From the NCBI GenBank assembly GCA_025454175.1, contig JALOOX010000028.1, forward strand, positions 1-42,160: a DNA stretch of 42,160 bases. Direction: 5' to 3'. The notes beneath the pieces are model-generated. The model was not told the origin of the DNA. It did no database searches and saw only the letters and a list, made by a program, of their open reading frames with translations. Shown piece by piece: positions 1 through 7,599 of this stretch; position 1 is the first letter of the stretch, and each line of letters starts with the position of its first letter. Made by a program: the position numbers and the translations under genes. Source of the DNA: Syntrophobacteraceae bacterium (GTDB taxonomy: Bacteria; Desulfobacterota; Syntrophobacteria; Syntrophobacterales; Syntrophobacteraceae).

Positions 1-146
1 TTGGGGTGAGGGGGGCTTACAGAATCAAGATCTCCCCCTCACCCTGGCATCTTCCCTGAGGGAGAGGGAACAATCTTCACGCTGATCTTCGATGAACCAA
101 TCGTCCGAAGCCTGGTGCGCTTGGGCGGAAATGCCTACCCGGATCA

Positions 147-178
147 GCTGATTCCCAAGCTCGAGCTTGGGAATCAGC
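147..178. repeat. Perfect 32-bp palindrome
   Basis: Positions 147-162 and 163-178 are exact reverse complements with no spacer; the centre reads AAGCTCGAGCTT. Such elements are often dispersed intergenic repeats, and the in-frame translation through it gives a meaningless PKLELG string. No other copy was noticed in the window. Confidence 0.8.
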
Positions 179-256
179 AAAGGACTTGGACAGCATCAGG
201 GCTTTCATGGCTTCGGATGATTGGCGGAAAATTGAGCCTTTCTCGAGAATTCGCGC

Positions 257-285
257 GCAAGAGGCCTCCATGGGAGGCCTCTTGC
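257..285. repeat. 13-bp stem hairpin, terminator-like or intergenic repeat
   Basis: GCAAGAGGCCTCC (257-269) pairs perfectly with 273-285 across a 3-nt ATG loop. On the plus strand it is followed by CGTTT, so it could stop transcription entering from the left, but the T-tract is short. It may instead be a second dispersed palindrome beside the one at 147-178. Confidence 0.55.
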
Positions 286-933
286 CGTTTCTGGACCTCA
301 AGCCGCCCAGGACCGCCGAGTCCGGGGCTGCGATGGCCGGGAGCCACCGACTGCGCGCTGACCTCCCCTCCCATCCTCCTCTCCAATAGAGCCTTGCGAA
401 TTTTTGCTCAAACCTCATCCCCCGGAAGAATGGCGATGCATCTTCATGCGTTACAGACTTTGTCGTTTGTCCACCCTCTGCGAAGATGATTTTGTGAGAA
501 AAGAGGAGAAAAACGAAAGTTCACTCGGGGGCGGGAAGGCGAAGCCCTCGGGGAAAACGCAATAACAGGCGGATATCAATGCACTAATCGGATGATTGGA
601 TTCTTGTTTTGGTATCAACAAGTTATGAGGGAAAAAACTCTAACATCACTTCCCTATGAAGGATTTCGTCCGCCGGGGGCGGTGGGGAGAATCCCGGAAA
701 GAAGTCTTCAGATCAGCTTTGACCGGAAAATGTTTAGCGGCTAGGTTGACATCCGTCGTCGAGGAAAAAGAGAGTTTCTTGTTTCCCTGAACCTTCCTGG
801 CTGGTTTCCATGTTTTTTTCTATTTGATGGTTGTTTTTCTTGCGGTTTTTCGCTGAATCTTCATTTTGCACAATCGAATATGGGGCTCGGGCATCAGCTG
901 CGGGAAGGTCTTCCACGCCTGAGGAAGTCTTGT

Positions 934-2286
934 ATGGACCAGGGATGGAAAAGCGTCAAACAGGATCTGCAGAAGTGTCTTTCGAAAGGGCAGTATGAGC
1001 TTTGGGTGTGCACCCTGGAGTGTCTGGGCTGCGAAGGGGACCGGCTGATTCTTGGCTGCAGGAACCGGTTTCACGTCGAGTGGCTGCGCGAGAAGCTGGA
1101 GGAGCGGCTGCTCGCCGCCGTGAGGCGGCATCTTCCGGGAATCGGCAAGGTGGATTACCGCATTGGGCCCGAGAAGGTTCAAAAGGAGGTCGAGTGCAAC
1201 ATCGAGGAGGGACCCCGGCAGATCAATTTTCATGAGCTCATTCGCAAGGCCGAGCCGGCATTCAACCCCCGCTACACCTTCGATCAGTTTGTGGTGGGCC
1301 AGTGCAACCAGTTTGCCTTTGCCGCCTCCATGGCTCTGGCCGGAGAGCAGAGCTTCAACAACCAGTCGGTCTACCTGCTGTCACCCACGGGGCTGGGCAA
1401 GAGCCACCTGACACAGGCCGTGGGGCACTACCTGTTGGGCCAGAGCCCCAACTGCCGGGTCCGGTACACCACCACGGAGCAGTTCGCCAACGAGATGATT
1501 TTCGCGCTCCAGCACGGCAGCATGGAGAGCTTCAAGAAGAAGTTCAGGAACGGCTGCGACGTGCTGCTGCTCGAGCGCATCGATTTCCTGAGCGGCAAGG
1601 ATAAGATTCAAAGTGAGCTGGTGTACACCCTTGACGAACTGATGGACCGCGGGAAGCGCATCCTCTGCACTGGAAGCACGCTGCCGAGAGACATCCCGCG
1701 CCTGAGCAGGGAGCTCGAGTCGCGGCTACACGGAGGGGTGGTGGCTCCCATCGAGCCGCCGGACTTCCGGACGCGCATCGAGATCATCCGGCGGAAAACC
1801 GAGGGTAGGAATGTACGATTTCCCCAGGATGTGGTCGAATACCTCGCCGAACGGCTCACGGGTGATATCCGCCAGATGGAGAGCTGCATCCATGGACTTT
1901 CGGTCAAGAGCCACGTTCTGAAGGCGCCGATCACCGTCGGTTTGGCCGAGGAAGTGGCCCAGGCCATCCAGAACCGCCTTCCCAAGATCACCATCGAGCA
2001 CATTCAGCAGATCGTTTGTTCGAGCTTTCAGGTTACCGTCGAAGAGCTCAAGTCGCCCTCACGCCGCAAACAGCTGGCCGCGGCCCGCAAGATCGCCATG
2101 TACCTCTGCCGGCGTTACACCACCGAGACCCTTCAGGTCATCGGCAAGTCCTTCAAGCGAGCTCACAGTTCGGTCCTGCATGCGGTAAACGGCCTGACCA
2201 GGCAGATGGAGGAAAAAGACGGGAAGTGGAAGCGACAGGTGGAGTACGTCAGTCGGCAAATAGAGACGAGCTGCCTGACGCCATAG
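934..2286 (+). CDS. DnaA-family AAA+ protein, divergent paralogue of the replication initiator
   Basis: A 450-residue protein with the full DnaA layout: N-terminal domain I (about 1-85), a short linker, an AAA+ domain (about 110-330) and a C-terminal DNA-binding helix-turn-helix. Walker A is intact (SPTGLGKS, 150-157). Walker B has changed: the usual LLIDDIQF reads LLLERIDF, with Glu214-Arg215 in place of the two aspartates. The DnaA signature GRDHTTVLHA reads [10 protein letters not shown] (408-417), altering residues that in E. coli contact the DnaA box. I chose ATG 934 because GAGGA lies 8 nt upstream and the protein then begins like domain I; an open ATG at 880 would add 18 unlikely residues. 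The 3' end overlaps the convergent lipoprotein gene by 38 bp. The family is clear. Whether it initiates replication, regulates genes or modulates the true DnaA is not known. Confidence 0.88.
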   Translation: MDQGWKSVKQDLQKCLSKGQYELWVCTLECLGCEGDRLILGCRNRFHVEWLREKLEERLLAAVRRHLPGIGKVDYRIGPEKVQKEVECNIEEGPRQINFHELIRKAEPAFNPRYTFDQFVVGQCNQFAFAASMALAGEQSFNNQSVYLLSPTGLGKSHLTQAVGHYLLGQSPNCRVRYTTTEQFANEMIFALQHGSMESFKKKFRNGCDVLLLERIDFLSGKDKIQSELVYTLDELMDRGKRILCTGSTLPRDIPRLSRELESRLHGGVVAPIEPPDFRTRIEIIRRKTEGRNVRFPQDVVEYLAERLTGDIRQMESCIHGLSVKSHVLKAPITVGLAEEVAQAIQNRLPKITIEHIQQIVCSSFQVTVEELKSPSRRKQLAAARKIAMYLCRRYTTETLQVIGKSFKRAHSSVLHAVNGLTRQMEEKDGKWKRQVEYVSRQIETSCLTP

Positions 2287-2890
2287 CGCAGAGATCCTCC
2301 CGCAGCCGAATCGAAAGCTCGGCGACCATCTGACTCATGACTTCAGCAAACTTCTCCGGGCTGCCGGCCTCGAGGCGGCGGCTTTCGAGCCGATAGCGCC
2401 TGCTGAGGACCACGGCGCGCCGGGGCTCTTCCCGCCAGACGCTGACCTGGACGTCGAGCCGGGCCTGCTGGCTTCCTTCTCCCAGGTCTTCCCAGGCGAA
2501 CTGGTGCACGTGACCGCTCAGCTGAGTGTCAGAGCCCGCCGGGCTCGCGGCTGCGAGCACCCGGGCGAAAGGGCCGTCCTCGGCCAGGTCTCGGGTCAGC
2601 TTGTCGGCGATCATGCTCCCCGGCGAGGTGATCCAGCGAAAGTGCCGAGAAAAGCGCACCTTGCGGGAAGGCTCCAGGATGATCATCTCCTCGCGGTCGT
2701 AAGGCGACGCAGCCGAGAACGGCCAAATCCGAACGCTTCCCTGCCGCGTGCCGGAACATCGCGGTCCATGGGCTTCGTAGCTCAATTCGAAATAGGCGGG
2801 CCGGGTGCCGGTGAAAAGCCCGCCGAGGCAACCGGTGCAGCAGATGAGCACGAAGACGGCCAGGCCGAGGTGTCGCATGGGCATGATCAT
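2249..2890 (-). CDS. PqiC-like ABC-transport auxiliary lipoprotein
   Basis: A 213-residue exported lipoprotein, last gene of the mla-type operon. A short hydrophobic signal ends in a lipobox-like ICCTGC near residue 20. The remainder is soluble and fits the LptE/PqiC-like auxiliary family (ABC_trans_aux), which tethers an MCE transporter to the outer membrane. The ATG overlaps the stop of mlaD (ATGA), implying translational coupling; two further ATGs follow within five codons. Its last 38 bp are antisense to the end of the DnaA-like gene. Family assignment rests on context, lipobox and general sequence character. Confidence 0.75.
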   Translation of the reverse strand: MIMPMRHLGLAVFVLICCTGCLGGLFTGTRPAYFELSYEAHGPRCSGTRQGSVRIWPFSAASPYDREEMIILEPSRKVRFSRHFRWITSPGSMIADKLTRDLAEDGPFARVLAAASPAGSDTQLSGHVHQFAWEDLGEGSQQARLDVQVSVWREEPRRAVVLSRRYRLESRRLEAGSPEKFAEVMSQMVAELSIRLREDLCAMASGSSSLFAD

Positions 2891-3867
2891 TTCCTCTCGA
2901 AAGGGTCCCGCGCTTTGGGGGGAAAGACGATGCCGCTCGGCTCATCCTTGATGCCCTGGGCCAGCGCGGTCACCTGCGCCAGCACCTGTCCGAGCTGCAG
3001 CATGGTCTGCTGAAGCATGGCGATGGACTGGGCAAACTGCTGGTCCACATGGGCGACGAGCCTGCCGGCTGCCGCCACGGTCTCATTCAGGTTCCCCGTG
3101 AGGTCCCGGACAACGCCCGGCGGGAGCGCTTCGAGCTGCCCGGCCAGCTTCTCCGATGCCGCACGCGCAGCATCCAGGGTCCCCGAAAGGTCGTCGAAGC
3201 CCTTTTTCATCCCCTGGGCCGTGGCCTTGTTGAGGTTCTCCGTGAATCGGGCCGTCTCGATGGCTGCTTTCTGGATGGCCAATACCATTCCCTGCCACTC
3301 CTCCGGGTCGATGGACTCCTTCAGGTGCGACAAAACGTCGTTGACGAGCACGCCAGTCCTCGTCCAGCCCTCGGTCAGGCCCTGGAGATCGATCTCGTTG
3401 ACTTTCCTGTAGATGGTTTCGAGGGCGGCCTTGAGCTGCACGATCTCCGACGGATAGGACGGAATCACCGGATGTTCCGTGGGGAAATTGATCTTGGGAG
3501 TGAGCTGATCGAGATTGGCGGGAGCGGTGTCGATTTCCATGTAGCGCAGCCCGGTCAGACCCATCTCGCGGAGCTGGATCGCCAGGGACTGATCCACCCT
3601 GAAGTCGGGCCGGAGATTCATGACCACCTTGATGAGGCGTCCGTCGGGGGCCAGGGCGATCTCGACGGCTCGGCCCACGCCGACCCCACGGTAGTTCACG
3701 ATGGCATCCTGCTGGAGCCCCTTGACCGATTCGTCAAAGTACGTGACGTAAACCAGGGTATCCTCGAAATAATGGGATGCTCCCAGCCAGATGATCGTGA
3801 CCAGGAGCAGGCTCCCGCAGATGACGACCAGAAGTCCCAATCTGAATGAGCTCAGTCGGTGTGGCAA
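2887..3867 (-). CDS. mlaD: MCE-domain periplasmic lipid-binding protein (MlaD family)
   Basis: A 326-residue protein with one N-terminal transmembrane anchor (about 8-30) and an MCE domain (about 38-115, with NYRGVGVGRAVEIAL and GLTGLRYMEI). A long, weakly conserved, probably coiled-coil tail follows (about 170-310). MlaD-type proteins form hexameric rings that pass phospholipid between the inner-membrane ABC complex and periplasmic partners. The start is TTG at 3867 with AGGAG 7 nt upstream. It lies 24 bp after mlaF and overlaps the lipoprotein gene by 4 bp. The long tail makes it more like mammalian-cell-entry or PqiB/YebT-style proteins than the 183-residue E. coli MlaD. Confidence 0.9.
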   Translation of the reverse strand: MPHRLSSFRLGLLVVICGSLLLVTIIWLGASHYFEDTLVYVTYFDESVKGLQQDAIVNYRGVGVGRAVEIALAPDGRLIKVVMNLRPDFRVDQSLAIQLREMGLTGLRYMEIDTAPANLDQLTPKINFPTEHPVIPSYPSEIVQLKAALETIYRKVNEIDLQGLTEGWTRTGVLVNDVLSHLKESIDPEEWQGMVLAIQKAAIETARFTENLNKATAQGMKKGFDDLSGTLDAARAASEKLAGQLEALPPGVVRDLTGNLNETVAAAGRLVAHVDQQFAQSIAMLQQTMLQLGQVLAQVTALAQGIKDEPSGIVFPPKARDPFERK

Positions 3868-3891
3868 GGTTTGGCTCCTGTGCCGGGCGAC

Positions 3892-4674
3892 TTATGTTCT
3901 CGGCCGCGCCCGCCTGTGAAAGAACGCCTGAACCCGCGGGTCCGTGGAGCTTTCTCTCAGCTCCGCCGGAGCTCCCATGGCGATGATTCCGCGGGCTTTC
4001 CCGTCCAGCATGACACAGCGGTCCGAAATGGCCTCGATGCTGGGAAGCTCGTGGGTGACCAGGACCATGGTGATGCCTAGGGCCCGCTTCAGTTCCAGCA
4101 GGAGGTGGTCCAGCTCCGCGGAAGTAACGGGGTCCAGCCCCGCCGAAGGTTCATCGCAAAAGAGGATCTCAGGGTCCAGGGCGATGGCCCGCGCCAGGGC
4201 AGCCCTCTTACGCATCCCGCCGCTCAACTCCGCGGGCAGCAGTCCATCGAACCCCGCCAATCCCACCATCTCGAGCTTGAGGCGCACAATGTCGTCGACC
4301 AGCTCGGCAGAGAGTGTCGTGAGCTCCTGAATGGGCAGGGCGACGTTCTCGGCCAGGGTCAGGGATCCCATGAGCGCTCCGGACTGGAATAGCACGCCGA
4401 TCTTCTTCCTGGCCAGAGCGAGACTGTCCTCGTTCCCTGAACCGGTGATGACCCGGCCCCCGAGGGCTATGCTGCCCTTCAAGGGGGGAAGCAGGCCGAT
4501 CATGACCTTGAGGAGCGTGCTCTTTCCGCAGCCGCTGCGTCCCAGGATGGTGACAATCTCTCCCCGCCAGACGGTAAGATCGACGGCCTCGAGCACCACG
4601 CGTTCCCCGTATCCGATGGTCAGATTCTCGACCCGGACGGCTGCACTCCGCGATTGTTCCTCGACCAGCGCCAT
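3892..4674 (-). CDS. mlaF: ABC transporter ATPase of the Mla-type lipid transporter
   Basis: A 260-residue cytoplasmic ATPase with all ABC motifs: Walker A GRSGCGKST (about 43-51), signature LSGGMRKRAALARA (about 147-160), Walker B ILFCDEPSAGLDP and the switch histidine in VTHEL. The LSGGM(R/K)KR form is characteristic of the MlaF/Ttg2A branch. The ATG follows the mlaE stop by 8 bp with GAGGA in between. It powers the MlaE permease for phospholipid movement across the cell envelope. Confidence 0.93.
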   Translation of the reverse strand: MALVEEQSRSAAVRVENLTIGYGERVVLEAVDLTVWRGEIVTILGRSGCGKSTLLKVMIGLLPPLKGSIALGGRVITGSGNEDSLALARKKIGVLFQSGALMGSLTLAENVALPIQELTTLSAELVDDIVRLKLEMVGLAGFDGLLPAELSGGMRKRAALARAIALDPEILFCDEPSAGLDPVTSAELDHLLLELKRALGITMVLVTHELPSIEAISDRCVMLDGKARGIIAMGAPAELRESSTDPRVQAFFHRRARPRT

Positions 4675-4682
4675 CCCGGTCC

Positions 4683-5810
4683 TCAGATGTCAAAAATATG
4701 ATACAAAATGGTGAACACTGCGTCAGCCAGTATAATCAGGAAGATACCGCTGACGACCGCCGAAGTCGTCTGGCGCCCCACGCTGTCGGCTCCCTTTTCG
4801 GCCTGGAGTCCCCTGAAGCACCCAATCAGTGCAACGAGTATCGAAAAGACCAGGCTTTTGGCCAGCCCTCCCATGACATCGGTCAAGGTGAGAATGGAAT
4901 AGACCTCCTGGATGAAGCTGGCTGGAGTCAAGTCCAGACTGACGATCCCGACCACGATTCCTCCCAGGATGCTGGACCCGTTGGCCAGCATTGTCAGGAG
5001 CGGTCCACACAGAGCGAGGGCGACGACCCTGGGAAGCACCAGGAGCTCGGTGATGTCGAAGCCCATGACCACCAGGGCGTCGACCTCCTCGTTCACTTTC
5101 ATGGTTCCGATCTCCGCGGCGAAGGCGGACCCGGACCGGCCCGCCAGGATGACCGCCGTGAAAACGGGCCCAAGCTCCCGGGTCATGGCGAGGCTCAGCA
5201 GATCGGCGACGAAGATATTCGCTCCGAACTGCCTCAGCTGAACCGCCCCCTGAAAGGCCATGACCAGGCCCAGCAGGAAGCTCAGCAGAAAAACGATGGG
5301 CATGGCGTCAGCCCCCGAAAGCTGGGTGGTGTAAAGCACCTCCCGCCAGCGGAAGCGTCGGAAATGGTGAAGGGCCTTGCCCGTTGAAATGAAAAACTCA
5401 CCGATGAAGCGAATGAGATCGTTCCATTCCCTGGCACCGGCCCTGACACTCTCGCCCAAATTGCTGAGCCGTTTCGCCAGGGAAGACTCCGTCGTTTCCG
5501 ACGGGACGGCGGCGGAGCCCTGGAGGAATTGAACGAAGTATTCCGTGCCGGCCGGGATGGCGCGATACTCCAGCGGAATCCCCTGACGCTCGCAGTGCCT
5601 TTTAAGTATGCGGATCAGCGCGAACCCGCTGCTGTCGATGGTCGATATGTGCTGAAAATCCAGGATGAGCTTCCGGGGCGGTGTGCTTCTCAGGGATTCG
5701 AGAATGCCCTCCCAGATACCCTGGGCGTGCTGAAAGTCAAGCGGGCGACTGAAGGAATAAACCGTCCCCCCCTCTGATGTATGCGTCACCTGAAAGTGTG
5801 GGGAGTCCAT
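4683..5810 (-). CDS. mlaE: MlaE-family ABC permease with fused N-terminal STAS domain
   Basis: A 375-residue protein. Residues about 1-100 form a STAS domain (hydrophobic LILDFQHISTIDSSGFALI core), the domain that in E. coli is the separate MlaB. Residues about 130-375 are the MlaE permease with several membrane segments and the conserved REL.P and AAEIGTMKVNEEVDAL motifs. The fusion explains the lack of a separate mlaB in this operon. AAGGA lies 12 nt before the ATG. It starts 18 bp after ihfA, so the two are probably co-transcribed. Confidence 0.93.
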   Translation of the reverse strand: MDSPHFQVTHTSEGGTVYSFSRPLDFQHAQGIWEGILESLRSTPPRKLILDFQHISTIDSSGFALIRILKRHCERQGIPLEYRAIPAGTEYFVQFLQGSAAVPSETTESSLAKRLSNLGESVRAGAREWNDLIRFIGEFFISTGKALHHFRRFRWREVLYTTQLSGADAMPIVFLLSFLLGLVMAFQGAVQLRQFGANIFVADLLSLAMTRELGPVFTAVILAGRSGSAFAAEIGTMKVNEEVDALVVMGFDITELLVLPRVVALALCGPLLTMLANGSSILGGIVVGIVSLDLTPASFIQEVYSILTLTDVMGGLAKSLVFSILVALIGCFRGLQAEKGADSVGRQTTSAVVSGIFLIILADAVFTILYHIFDI

Positions 5811-5828
5811 TCAAAGGCCAGGTCCTTT

Positions 5829-6116
5829 TCATTTCCTCTGGTTGATCTTTTCCCTGAGAACACCGGAGCATTTGAAGGTGACCACCTTGCGAGGGGCGAG
5901 CATGATGGGAGTGCCTGTCTGTGGGTTGCGGCCGCGGCGCTGGTTTTTGTCCTTCACACTGAACTTGCCGAACCCGCTGATGAGAACATCGTCGCCCTGT
6001 TCGAGGCCTTGTTTGATGATTTCAAAGAGCGTCTCGATGATATGTGCGGATTCAGTCTTGGTGAAGATGTTCTTTGCGAACAGGTTCTCCACGATATGCG
6101 CCTTTGTCAGCGTCAT
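5829..6116 (-). CDS. ihfA: Integration host factor alpha-type DNA-bending protein
   Basis: A 95-residue HU/IHF-family protein. The beta-arm region KDKNQRRGRNPQTGTPI has the RNPxTG motif whose proline intercalates into DNA; the KNQRxGRNP context favours IHF-alpha over HU. AAAGGA stands 7 nt before the ATG, and a sigma-70-like promoter lies about 75 bp upstream. It is the first gene of the run leading into mlaE-mlaF-mlaD. A homodimeric HU-like role cannot be excluded. Confidence 0.9.
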   Translation of the reverse strand: MTLTKAHIVENLFAKNIFTKTESAHIIETLFEIIKQGLEQGDDVLISGFGKFSVKDKNQRRGRNPQTGTPIMLAPRKVVTFKCSGVLREKINQRK

Positions 6117-6187
6117 GATCGATTCCTTTCCGGATCTATTCTGAGACGACGACCAACCTTGCCCCTCATTCCAGGTGTATTGATCGG

Positions 6188-6216
6188 CTATTAATCGATA
6201 ATACTTTGTTTTTCAA
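6188..6216 (-). promoter_or_regulatory. Putative sigma-70 promoter of ihfA-mla operon
   Basis: On the minus strand TTGAAA (6211-6216), a 17-bp spacer and TAATAG (6188-6193) lie in an AT-rich patch between the tRNA terminator and ihfA. The predicted start near 6181 gives a leader of about 65 nt. Confidence 0.5.
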
Positions 6217-6236
6217 CAAGAAAATGGGCGAATCGA

Positions 6237-6268
6237 CAAAACGGGGGAAGCTTGGGCGCTTCCCCCGT
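6237..6268 (-). terminator. Intrinsic terminator downstream of tRNA-Met
   Basis: An 11-bp perfect stem (6241-6251 with 6258-6268) closes a 6-nt loop and is followed on the minus strand by TTTGTC, giving CCGTTTTGTC. It sits 12 bp beyond the tRNA 3' end and separates it from ihfA. Confidence 0.8.
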
Positions 6269-6280
6269 TGTAGATCGTTT

Positions 6281-6357
6281 TGGTGGCGGTGCAGGGACTT
6301 GAACCCCGGACACTGCGGATATGAGCCGCATGCTCTGACCGTCTGAGCTACACCGCC
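6281..6357 (-). tRNA. tRNA-Met, anticodon CAT
   Basis: A 77-nt cloverleaf with encoded CCA. The acceptor GGCGGTG pairs with CACCGCC, the D-arm has AGCTCAGACGGTCAGAGC, the anticodon stem TGCGG/CCGCA encloses loop CTCATAT (anticodon CAT), and the T-arm carries GGTTCAAGTCC. It is not an initiator type, because the first acceptor pair is G-C. Elongator Met is most likely; a lysidine-modified tRNA-Ile(CAT) is the alternative and cannot be settled by eye. Confidence 0.93.
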
Positions 6358-6378
6358 ATGGAGTTGAAAAGTGAGTGG

Positions 6379-6407
6379 TATTTATAAGAAAAGCCGGTTT
6401 CCGTCAA
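6379..6407 (-). promoter_or_regulatory. Sigma-70-like promoter of the tRNA gene
   Basis: On the minus strand TTGACG (6402-6407), a 17-bp spacer and TAAATA (6379-6384) precede the tRNA 5' end by about 20 nt. This spacing suits a short tRNA leader. The tRNA is therefore a stand-alone transcription unit. Confidence 0.7.
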
Positions 6408-6426
6408 CAGGAATTTCCCCGCTTGC

Positions 6427-7584
6427 CTACAGCTCTTGATGGACGGGGGTTTTCGGCGCCGACTGGAAGGCCAACAGCAGGCGAGCCGTTTTCGCAGCGC
6501 CGTCCATATCCGGTGCGTTGAAGGCCGGCACATCGGGACGCTCCAGAAGGGCTTCCATGGCCTGGGACAACTCACCCACCGAAAGGCTTTTCAGTACGCG
6601 GAGGATCCCCAGCTCCTCCAGTCGCCCGGCCCGCATGGACTGCTCACGATTCTGGGGGAAGGGATAGACCAGGGCGGGGACCCGGGAAGCCAGGATATCC
6701 ATGCAGGTGTTGTATCCGGCCATGCTGATGGAGAGGTCCGCCCCGGCCAGCTCCGCAAGGAAGTCGCTGGCAAAGGGACGCAGGGATATCCTGTGATCTC
6801 CCGATGCCAGGCCGGCGATGGCGGAGCGTTCGGCTTCCTCCATGAAGGGGCCGAGGAAGATCCGAAGCTCGAGACCGCTCCTCTTCAACCGGCTGAATCC
6901 TTTGAGGACGACCTGCAGCAGATCCGCGCCCACCCGGCCTCCGCCGGTGCTGGCCACGATGACTCGGCGGTCCCCGTGCTTTCGCCTCTCGGGTGCGCGA
7001 CGGCAGACGAAGCCCGTGTAAACTAATGGGATCACGATCTCCCCGGTCCTCGAGAAGGTCTCGCTCAGGTCGATGATCCGGGGGTCCGCGTGGACCATCA
7101 ACAAATCATAGTAACCATTGAGAATATCCAGCACGCGCATCTCATACTTCCGCACATCGCTCTTCTCCACCAGAATGTCTCTGAGACTGCAGACCACCAG
7201 GGCTGCCGGGGTCGTTCGGCGGGCTGCCTCGAGCAGCGGCATCAGTTCGTGCCGAAACATGCGCCGCCCGAAAGGAAAGAGCTCCGTGACGACCCGGTGC
7301 GGTCGAAAGGAGTGATAGAGGCCGAGCAGCCTTTCCGAGCGCTCCCGCCAGAGGCTGTCCGGGTCCGCCTCGCCGACTTCGACGCGACTGAAGCCGGGGT
7401 CCATCATGACGGGAGGCAGGAGCACCCGCCGGACATGGGCGGGAGGAGTGAAATCGTGCAGAGGGCTCCCTCCCTCGACAAACAGGACCTGGTGGGGCTC
7501 CAGGGCCCGCGCGATCTCCATGCTCCGGAAGAAGTGGCCGATGCCGAGCACGTGCTGGCTGTAAAACAAGATACGCATAATCAC
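6427..7584 (-). CDS. MurG-like GT-B glycosyltransferase (COG4671-type)
   Basis: A 385-residue protein with a two-domain GT-B layout. The N-terminal half starts ILFYSQHVLGIGHFFRSMEIA, a glycine-rich loop like that of MurG/UGT enzymes. The C-terminal half carries ISMAGYNTCMDILASRVPALVYP, the usual nucleotide-sugar binding region, then PQNREQSMRA. No signal peptide or membrane segment is seen. It starts at GTG 7584 or ATG 7578, 15 bp after the second Hsp70 gene, so it is probably the last gene of that operon. Sugar donor and acceptor cannot be told. The family is often labelled predicted glycosyltransferase without known function. Confidence 0.78.
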   Translation of the reverse strand: MIMRILFYSQHVLGIGHFFRSMEIARALEPHQVLFVEGGSPLHDFTPPAHVRRVLLPPVMMDPGFSRVEVGEADPDSLWRERSERLLGLYHSFRPHRVVTELFPFGRRMFRHELMPLLEAARRTTPAALVVCSLRDILVEKSDVRKYEMRVLDILNGYYDLLMVHADPRIIDLSETFSRTGEIVIPLVYTGFVCRRAPERRKHGDRRVIVASTGGGRVGADLLQVVLKGFSRLKRSGLELRIFLGPFMEEAERSAIAGLASGDHRISLRPFASDFLAELAGADLSISMAGYNTCMDILASRVPALVYPFPQNREQSMRAGRLEELGILRVLKSLSVGELSQAMEALLERPDVPAFNAPDMDGAAKTARLLLAFQSAPKTPVHQEL

Positions 7585-7599
7585 ACTGAGCAGGCAGGA

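Larger units (their letters stand above)
1..933. other. Gene-poor leader upstream of the DnaA-like gene
   Basis: No convincing gene is seen here. Short open frames on both strands lack ribosome sites, and several simply read through palindromes. The stretch holds a low-complexity CCCTC/GAGGG segment (about 30-70), a perfect palindrome (147-178), a strong hairpin (257-285), and an AT-richer part from about 490 to 900. I found no good match to DnaA boxes (TTATNCACA) and no clear sigma-70 promoter; a TTGACA at 746-751 lacks a matching -10. Confidence 0.6.

Noticed and set aside
115..489. Short plus-strand frame near the left end
   Set aside because: It starts inside non-coding sequence and reads through the 32-bp palindrome; no ribosome site.
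840..880. Sigma-54 promoter (TGGTTG..TTGCGG) before the DnaA-like gene
   Set aside because: GG and GC are one base too far apart and the -24 box is poor.
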